From positions 3,100,001 to 3,164,000 of the forward strand of contig NC_010170.1 of the NCBI RefSeq assembly GCF_000067205.1: 64,000 bases of DNA, given 5' to 3'. Under the pieces are notes generated by a model. That model saw only the letters and a list, made by a program, of their open reading frames with translations, searched no databases and was not told where the DNA came from. Made by a program: the position numbers and the translations under genes. The first letter of the stretch is position 1. The number at the start of each line of letters is the position of its first letter. Positions 58,282 through 64,000 of the stretch are shown here, piece after piece. The DNA comes from Bordetella petrii (GTDB taxonomy: Bacteria > Pseudomonadota > Gammaproteobacteria > Burkholderiales > Burkholderiaceae_B).

Positions 58282-60072
58282 CTACTTCTTGCGCACCGGC
58301 GGCAAATCCGTGCAGACACCCTCGGCCACTTCCGCGGCCATCCCCACCGATTCTCCCAGCGTGGGATGCGGGTGGATGGTCTTGCCGATGTCGACCATAT
58401 CGGCCCCCATTTCGATCGCCAGGGCGATCTCGCTGATCAGGTCGCCGGCATGGGTGCCCACGATGCCGCCGCCCAGAATGCGATGGCTTTCGGCGTCGAA
58501 AAGCAGCTTGGTGAAGCCTTCATCGCGGCCGTTGGCGATGGCGCGGCCCGAGGCGGCCCAGGGGAACAGGCCCTTCTCGACCTTGATGCCCTGCTTCTTT
58601 GCTTCGTCTTCGGTCAGGCCCACCCAGGCGACTTCGGGGTCGGTGTAGGCCACGGCCGGAATGACGCGCGCATCGAAGAACGACTTCTGGCCGGCAGCGG
58701 CTTCGGCAGCCACATGGCCTTCATGCACGGCCTTGTGCGCCAGCATGGGCTGGCCGACGATGTCGCCGATGGCGTAGATATGCGGCACATTGGTGCGCAT
58801 CTGCTTGTCGACTTCGATGAAGCCGCGTTCGGTCACGGCCACGCCGGCCTTGTCGGCGCCGATTTTCTTGCCGTTGGGGCTGCGCCCCACGGCCTGCAGC
58901 ACCAGGTCGTAGCGTTGCGGCTCTTTAGGCGCGCCCTCGCCTTCAAAACTGACGTAGATGCCGTCTTTCCGCGCCTCGGCGCCCACCGTCTTGGTCTTCA
59001 ACATAATGTTGTCGAAGCGGCCGGCATTCATCTTCTGCCACACCTTGACCAGGTCGCGGTCGGCGCCCTGCATCAGGCCGTCCAGCATTTCCACCACGTC
59101 CAGGCGCGCGCCCAGGGTGGAATACACCGTGCCCATTTCCAGGCCGATGATGCCGCCGCCAATGATCAGCATCTTCTTCGGAATGGCGCGCAGCTGCAGC
59201 GCGCCGGTCGAGTCGACGATGCGTTCGTCGTCAGGCAGGAACGGCAGTTTCACCGACTGGCTGCCGGCGGCGATGATGGCGTTCTTGAAGCGGATGGTCT
59301 GCGTCTTGCCGTCCGCGCCCTTGACGGCCAGGTGGTGCGGGTCGGCGAACTCGCCCACGCCGGTCACCACCTTGACCTTGCGCGCGCGGGCCATGCCAGC
59401 CAGGCCGCCAGTCAGCTTGGCGACCACGCTGTCTTTGTAGCCACGCAGCTTGTCCAGGTCGATCTTGGGTTCGCCGAAGCTGATGCCGTGCGCGGCCAGG
59501 GCACGCGCCTCGTCGATGACGGCGGCATTGTGCAACAGGGCCTTGGACGGAATGCAGCCCACGTTCAGGCAGACGCCGCCCAGGGTGTCATAGCGCTCGA
59601 CCAGCACCGTGGACAGGTCCAGGTCGGCGGCCCGGAAGGCGGCCGAGTAGCCGCCGGGGCCGGCGCCCAGCACCAGCACGTCGCATTCCACGTCGGCGGA
59701 GCCGCTGTATTGGGCGGCTGCGTTGACGGGTTGGCCTTTCTGCGGCGCCTTCTCCTTAGTGACGGTGTCTGACACCCGTTGGGAGTCAGACACCTGGGAG
59801 GCGGCTGGCGCCGGCTTGGCTTCCTTGGTTTCGCCGGCCTCGACCTGCAGGATCACCTTGCCTTCGGCAACCTTGTCGCCCACCTTCACCTTCACCGACT
59901 TCACCACACCACCCGACGACGCCGGAATCTCCATCGACGCCTTGTCGGACTCGACCGTGATCAGGCTTTGCTCGGCCTGGATCGTATCGCCCTCGGACAC
60001 CAGCACCTCGATGACTTCCACTTCCTTGAAGTCGCCTATGTCCGGAACCTTGATTTCCACGAGTGTGCTCAT
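58282..60072 (-). CDS. lpdA: Dihydrolipoyl dehydrogenase (E3) with N-terminal lipoyl domain
   Basis: A 596-residue E3 of the pyruvate dehydrogenase complex. Residues 1-80 are a lipoyl domain with the lipoyl-Lys in ESDKASMEIP; a linker follows, then the flavoprotein: DVLVLGAGPGGYSAAFRAAD, redox disulfide GVCLNVGCIPSKALLHNAA, the second nucleotide site IIGGGIIGLEMGTVYSTLGA and the C-terminal HPHPTLGESVG with the catalytic His-Glu pair. It reoxidises dihydrolipoyl groups of E2 with NAD. It is 11 bases after aceF. The linker contains a 10-bp hairpin repeat. Confidence 0.95.
   Translation of the reverse strand: MSTLVEIKVPDIGDFKEVEVIEVLVSEGDTIQAEQSLITVESDKASMEIPASSGGVVKSVKVKVGDKVAEGKVILQVEAGETKEAKPAPAASQVSDSQRVSDTVTKEKAPQKGQPVNAAAQYSGSADVECDVLVLGAGPGGYSAAFRAADLDLSTVLVERYDTLGGVCLNVGCIPSKALLHNAAVIDEARALAAHGISFGEPKIDLDKLRGYKDSVVAKLTGGLAGMARARKVKVVTGVGEFADPHHLAVKGADGKTQTIRFKNAIIAAGSQSVKLPFLPDDERIVDSTGALQLRAIPKKMLIIGGGIIGLEMGTVYSTLGARLDVVEMLDGLMQGADRDLVKVWQKMNAGRFDNIMLKTKTVGAEARKDGIYVSFEGEGAPKEPQRYDLVLQAVGRSPNGKKIGADKAGVAVTERGFIEVDKQMRTNVPHIYAIGDIVGQPMLAHKAVHEGHVAAEAAAGQKSFFDARVIPAVAYTDPEVAWVGLTEDEAKKQGIKVEKGLFPWAASGRAIANGRDEGFTKLLFDAESHRILGGGIVGTHAGDLISEIALAIEMGADMVDIGKTIHPHPTLGESVGMAAEVAEGVCTDLPPVRKK
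59764..59794. repeat. Hairpin repeat inside the lpdA linker
   Basis: GGTGTCTGAC (59764-59773) and GTCAGACACC (59785-59794) form a perfect 10-bp stem with an 11-base loop. It is read in frame as part of the linker (VSDSQRVSDTVTK). The sequence resembles terminator-like hairpins such as the one at 58223-58255. Confidence 0.75.
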
Positions 60073-60083
60073 AAGGCCCCCGG

Positions 60084-61775
60084 TTACAGCACGATGCGGC
60101 GGAAGTCGGCCAGCAGCTGGCCCAGGTATGCGTTAAAGCGCGCGGCGGCGGCGCCGTCGATGACCCGGTGGTCATACGACAGCGACAGCGGCACGATCAG
60201 GCGCGGCACGAACTGCTTGCCATCCCACACCGGCTTGTGCGCCGAGCGCGACACGCCCAGGATGGCCACTTCCGGCGCATTGATGATGGGCGTGAAGTGC
60301 GTGCCTCCGATGCCGCCCAGCGACGAGATCGAGAAGCAGCCGCCTTGCATTTCGGCGGGCGAGATCTTGCCGTCGCGGGCTTTCTTGGACAGCTCGCCCA
60401 TTTCCTTGGCGATTTCCAGAATGCCCTTCTTGTCGGCGTCGCGGATCACCGGCACCACCAGCCCGTTGGGCGTGTCGGCCGCGAAGCCGATGTGGTAGTA
60501 CTGCTTGTAGACCAGCTGGTCGCCATCGAGCGAGGCGTTGAATTCCGGGAACTTCTTCAGCGCCGCCACCACCGCCTTGATCAGGAAGGCCAGCATGGTG
60601 ACCTTGATCCCGGCCTTCTCGTTCTCTTTGTTGAGCGTGACGCGCAAGGCCTCCAGGTCGGTGATGTCCGCTTCGTCGTTGTTGGTGACGTGCGGGATCA
60701 TGACCCAGTTGCGGTGCAGGTTGGCGCCCGAAATCTTCTTGATGCGCGACAGCGGCTTGGCTTCGACCGGGCCGAACTTGGTGAAGTCGACCTTGGGCCA
60801 GGGCAGCAGCCCCAGCGCGGCGCCATCGGCCCCGCCCGCGGCGGCGGCCGGGGCGGCCAGCGCCTGCTTCACGAAGGCGCGCACATCGTCGGCGGTAATG
60901 CGGTCCTTCGGGCCCGAACCCTTGACCTTGCTGAGGTTCACGCCCAGTTCGCGTGCGAATTTGCGCACCGATGGCGAAGCATGCGGCAACTGGCCAGGCT
61001 TGAGGCCCGGATCTTCCAGCGCGGCGGCGGGCGCCGGCTTGGCGGCAGGAGCAGGGGCGGCGGCGGAAGCGCTGGCGGCGCCAGACGGCTGCTGTTCCTG
61101 CGCCTGGGCGGGCGCCTGGGCCTTTTGCGGTTCGGCCTGAGCGCCACCCTGGCCTTCCACCACGGCAATGGCGGTGCCCTTGGCAACCTTGTCGCCGACC
61201 TTGACCTTCACTTCCTTGACCACCCCGCCCGCCGACGCCGGAATTTCCATCGAGGCCTTGTCCGACTCGACCGTGATCAGGCTTTGCTCGGGCTTGATGG
61301 TGTCGCCCACGGCGATCATGACTTCAATGACTTCCACTTCCTTGAAGTCGCCAATGTCGGGCACTGTGATTTCGGCAATGCCGCCGGCGCCCTTGCCCGC
61401 GTCCGCGGCAGGTTTCACATCGGGGGCTTCCACCGTCTGGCCCTGGGTCTTGGGCGCGTCGCCCGAAGACGGCTGCTTGGCGGCCGCATCGGCTTTGTCT
61501 GGCGAGGCAGGCGCCTGGTCCGCGCCGGCGGCTTCGCCGGCCTCGACCTCCAGGATCACCTTGCCTTCGGCAACCTTGTCGCCCACCTTCACCTTTACCG
61601 ACTTCACCACACCGCCCGACGACGCCGGAATCTCCATCGACGCCTTATCGGACTCGACCGTGATCAGGCTTTGCTCGGCCTGAATCGTATCGCCCTCGGA
61701 CACCAGCACCTCGATGACTTCCACTTCCTTGAAGTCGCCTATGTCCGGAACCTTGATTTCCACGAGTTTGCTCAT
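60084..61775 (-). CDS. aceF: Dihydrolipoamide acetyltransferase (E2) of pyruvate dehydrogenase
   Basis: A 563-residue E2. Two lipoyl domains (~1-80 and ~132-210), each with ESDKASMEIP, are joined by Ala/Pro/Gln-rich linkers. The E1/E3-binding domain is at ~265-305 (SPSVRKFARELGVNLSKVKG), and the catalytic core ends with YDHRVIDGAAAARFNAYLGQ holding the active HxxxDG. It transfers acetyl from lipoamide to CoA. Gaps to aceE and lpdA are 12 and 11 bases, so the three form an operon. Confidence 0.96.
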   Translation of the reverse strand: MSKLVEIKVPDIGDFKEVEVIEVLVSEGDTIQAEQSLITVESDKASMEIPASSGGVVKSVKVKVGDKVAEGKVILEVEAGEAAGADQAPASPDKADAAAKQPSSGDAPKTQGQTVEAPDVKPAADAGKGAGGIAEITVPDIGDFKEVEVIEVMIAVGDTIKPEQSLITVESDKASMEIPASAGGVVKEVKVKVGDKVAKGTAIAVVEGQGGAQAEPQKAQAPAQAQEQQPSGAASASAAAPAPAAKPAPAAALEDPGLKPGQLPHASPSVRKFARELGVNLSKVKGSGPKDRITADDVRAFVKQALAAPAAAAGGADGAALGLLPWPKVDFTKFGPVEAKPLSRIKKISGANLHRNWVMIPHVTNNDEADITDLEALRVTLNKENEKAGIKVTMLAFLIKAVVAALKKFPEFNASLDGDQLVYKQYYHIGFAADTPNGLVVPVIRDADKKGILEIAKEMGELSKKARDGKISPAEMQGGCFSISSLGGIGGTHFTPIINAPEVAILGVSRSAHKPVWDGKQFVPRLIVPLSLSYDHRVIDGAAAARFNAYLGQLLADFRRIVL

Positions 61776-61787
61776 GTCTGTTTACCT

Positions 61788-64000
61788 TCAGGCGTGATGC
61801 GGGTTGGCTTTGGCGGGGTTGATGCCGTACTTCTTGATAGCCTCGGCCACCTTGGCCACAGGCACCTTGCCCTCGTCGGCCAGGGCGCGCAAGGCGGCCA
61901 GCACCACGAAATGGCGGTCGACCTCGAAATGCTCGCGCAGCTTGTAGCGGAAGTCGGAACGGCCGAAGCCGTCGGTGCCCAGCACGCGGTAGTTGCGGTC
62001 TTTCGGAACGAACGGACGGATCTGGTCGGCGAACAGCTTCATGTAGTCGGTCGACGCGATGATCGGGCCTTCGGTCTTTTCGAGTTGCGCAGTCACGTAC
62101 GGCACCTGCGGCTTTTTCTGCTCCGGGTGCAGCAGGTTGTGGCGCTCGGCGTCCATGCCGTCGCGGCGCAGCTCGGTAAAGCTGGTGACGCTCCAGAGAT
62201 CGGAGGCCACGCCCCAGTCGGCTTCCAGCAGTTCCTGAGCGGCCATGACTTCGCGCAGAATGGTGCCCGAGCCCATCAACTGCACGCGCAGCTTGCCCTT
62301 GCCGTGCGACTTGAGCTTGTACATACCCTTGATGATGCCTTCCTCGTCGCCCTTGGTCAGCCCGGGCTGCGGGTAGTTTTCGTTCATCACGGTCAGGTAG
62401 TAGTACACGTTTTCCTGGTCTTCGACCATGCGCTTGAGACCGTGCTGAATGATCACAGCCAGCTCATGCCCGAAGGTGGGGTCGTACGACACGCAATTCG
62501 GAATGGTGGAAGCCAGGATGTGGCTGTGGCCGTCTTCGTGCTGCAGGCCTTCGCCGTTGAGCGTGGTGCGCCCCGCCGTGCCGCCCAGCAGGAAGCCGCG
62601 CGCCTGCATGTCGCCGGCCGCCCAGGCCAGGTCGCCAACGCGCTGGAACCCGAACATCGAGTAATAGATGTAGAACGGGATCATGATGCGGTTGTTGGTG
62701 GAATACGACGTGGCCGCCGCGATCCACGAGCTCATGGCGCCCGCCTCGTTGATGCCTTCCTGCAACAGCTGGCCATCGGCCGATTCTTTGTAGTACATGA
62801 CCTGGTCTTTATCGACCGGGGTGTACTTCTGCCCTTCGGGCGCATAGATGCCGATCTGGCGGAACAGGCCTTCCATGCCGAAGGTGCGCGATTCGTCGGC
62901 CAGGATGGGCACCACGCGCGGACCCAGGTCTTTGTCGCGCAGAATCTGGTTCAGCACGCGCACGAAAGCCTGGGTGGTAGAGATTTCGCGGCCTTCGGCC
63001 GTGGGTTCCAGCACGGCCTTGAAGGCGTCCAGCGACGGCGCCTTGAGCTGCTCGTCGGCCTTGGCGCGGCGCTTGGGCAGGTAGCCGCCCAGCGCTTGGC
63101 GCCGCTCGTGCAGGTACTTCATTTCGGGCGAATCGTCGGCCGGCTTGAAGTACGGCAGCTTTTCGAGCTGGTCGTCGGGAATGGGAATGGCGAAGCGGTC
63201 GCGGAATTCGCGAATCGAATCCAGCTCCAGCTTCTTCTGCTGGTGGGTGGGGTTCTTGGCCTGACCCACGTGGCCCATGCCGTAGCCCTTGATGGTCTTG
63301 GCCAGAATGACGGTGGGCTGGCCCTGGTGCGTGGCCGCCGCCTTGAAGGCCGCGTACACCTTGTGGGGGTCGTGGCCGCCGCGGTTCAGGCGCCAGACGT
63401 CTTCGTCGCTCATGCGCGAAACGGCCTCGAGCAGCTTGGGATGCTTGCCGAAGAAGTGCTCGCGCACGAACTTGCCGTCGTTGGCCTTGTACGCCTGGTA
63501 CTCGCCGTCGACCGTCTCTTCCATGATCTGGCGCAGAATGCCTTCTTTGTCGTGCGCCAGCAGCGGATCCCAGTAACCGCCCCAGATCAGCTTGATAACG
63601 TTCCAGCCCGAACCACGGAAGTCGCCTTCGAGTTCCTGGATGATCTTGCCGTTGCCGCGCACCGGGCCGTCCAGGCGCTGCAGGTTGCAGTTGATGACGA
63701 AGATCAGGTTGTCCAGCTTTTCGCGCGCAGCCAGGGCGATGGCGCCCAGGGATTCGGGCTCGTCCATCTCGCCGTCGCCGCAGAATACCCACACCTTGCG
63801 CTTGCTGGTGTCGGCCAGGCCGCGGGCGTGCAAATATTTCAGGAAACGTGCCTGGTAAATGGCCATCAGGGGGCCCAGGCCCATCGACACCGTGGGGAAC
63901 TGCCAGAATTCCGGCATCAGCTTGGGATGCGGATACGACGACAGGCCCTTGCCGTCGACTTCCTGGCGGAAGTGATCCAGCTGTTCAGCGGTGAGGCGGC
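61788..64000 (-). CDS. aceE: Pyruvate dehydrogenase E1 component (5' end beyond window)
   Basis: The visible 737 residues are the C-terminal part of a homodimeric-type E1 (~890 residues). The thiamine diphosphate motif is seen as FCGDGEMDEPES with NCNLQ about 26 residues later, followed by RLDGPVRGNGKIIQELEG. Downstream marks are KGYGMGHVGQAKNPTHQQKK and TFGMEGLFRQIGIYAPEGQK. It decarboxylates pyruvate and reductively acetylates E2. The reading frame is open to the window edge, so the N-terminus lies outside. Confidence 0.96.
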   Translation of the reverse strand, partial: RLTAEQLDHFRQEVDGKGLSSYPHPKLMPEFWQFPTVSMGLGPLMAIYQARFLKYLHARGLADTSKRKVWVFCGDGEMDEPESLGAIALAAREKLDNLIFVINCNLQRLDGPVRGNGKIIQELEGDFRGSGWNVIKLIWGGYWDPLLAHDKEGILRQIMEETVDGEYQAYKANDGKFVREHFFGKHPKLLEAVSRMSDEDVWRLNRGGHDPHKVYAAFKAAATHQGQPTVILAKTIKGYGMGHVGQAKNPTHQQKKLELDSIREFRDRFAIPIPDDQLEKLPYFKPADDSPEMKYLHERRQALGGYLPKRRAKADEQLKAPSLDAFKAVLEPTAEGREISTTQAFVRVLNQILRDKDLGPRVVPILADESRTFGMEGLFRQIGIYAPEGQKYTPVDKDQVMYYKESADGQLLQEGINEAGAMSSWIAAATSYSTNNRIMIPFYIYYSMFGFQRVGDLAWAAGDMQARGFLLGGTAGRTTLNGEGLQHEDGHSHILASTIPNCVSYDPTFGHELAVIIQHGLKRMVEDQENVYYYLTVMNENYPQPGLTKGDEEGIIKGMYKLKSHGKGKLRVQLMGSGTILREVMAAQELLEADWGVASDLWSVTSFTELRRDGMDAERHNLLHPEQKKPQVPYVTAQLEKTEGPIIASTDYMKLFADQIRPFVPKDRNYRVLGTDGFGRSDFRYKLREHFEVDRHFVVLAALRALADEGKVPVAKVAEAIKKYGINPAKANPHHA

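Noticed and set aside
1..64000. tRNA, rRNA, prophage or toxin-antitoxin genes
   Set aside because: None was recognised on either strand by eye; a tRNAscan or similar search would be needed to exclude a tRNA fully.

Overview
The window looks like a chromosomal stretch of a GC-rich betaproteobacterium of the family Alcaligenaceae, most like Bordetella or Achromobacter. The reasons are the gene content rather than any marker gene: five stand-alone Bug-type periplasmic binding proteins, two DUF4148 exported proteins, an aceE-aceF-lpdA order in which E3 carries its own lipoyl domain, and strong GC bias at third codon positions. No rRNA, tRNA, CRISPR array or plasmid/phage replication gene was seen, and no stretch above about 300 bases lacks a gene.

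Layout. 1-9,000: an ABC exporter (cut by the window edge), slyX, a garD-like dehydratase with a GNAT gene, two MFS transporters, a 44-residue membrane peptide, a GFA-type zinc protein and an M20 amidohydrolase. 9,000-20,300: a divergent LysR gene and a catabolic operon (enoyl-CoA hydratase/3-hydroxyacyl-CoA dehydrogenase, thiolase, two acyl-CoA dehydrogenases, CoA transferase, three Bug proteins) resembling pimeloyl-CoA-type dicarboxylate degradation. 20,300-31,900: an accessory stress and detoxification zone with AraC/DMT, MarR/Bcr-type MFS, a UdgX-type uracil-DNA glycosylase, lipoproteins, three glutathione S-transferases, MarR, Gdx/SugE, ArsR-SRPBCC-GST, and Rrf2 with a thioredoxin-reductase-like flavoprotein. 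31,966-35,307: one open reading frame that joins an NDP-forming acyl-CoA synthetase to DUF1254-DUF1214. 35,400-42,700: LysR/Bug, MFS/TetR, DUF1348, Bug, and a paired SMR exporter with MarR. 42,800-45,800: cbpA-cbpM and two DUF4148 genes with a TetR gene. 45,800-53,050: several small redox or aromatic-type operons, each with its own regulator. 53,175-54,753: an IS3-family element with a 297-bp tandem duplication of its left end, lying directly 5' of a large TPR-GT41-methyltransferase protein (54,791-58,192). 58,282-64,000: lpdA, aceF, aceE (5' end cut).

A striking feature is how many local regulators come with legible palindromic sites: three evenly spaced TTGAC-N6-GTCAA copies (TetR/MFS), three CTATCTAT-like sites (TetR/DUF4148), three TTGCAT-NN-GCATGCAT sites (MarR/SMR), and single palindromes beside a MarR/GST, a MarR/Bcr, an ArsR and an Rrf2 gene. 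The best candidates for something undescribed are the acyl-CoA synthetase/DUF1254-DUF1214 fusion and the multidomain glycosyltransferase next to the rearranged IS. All functions are read from motifs and remembered family features; no database search was possible.
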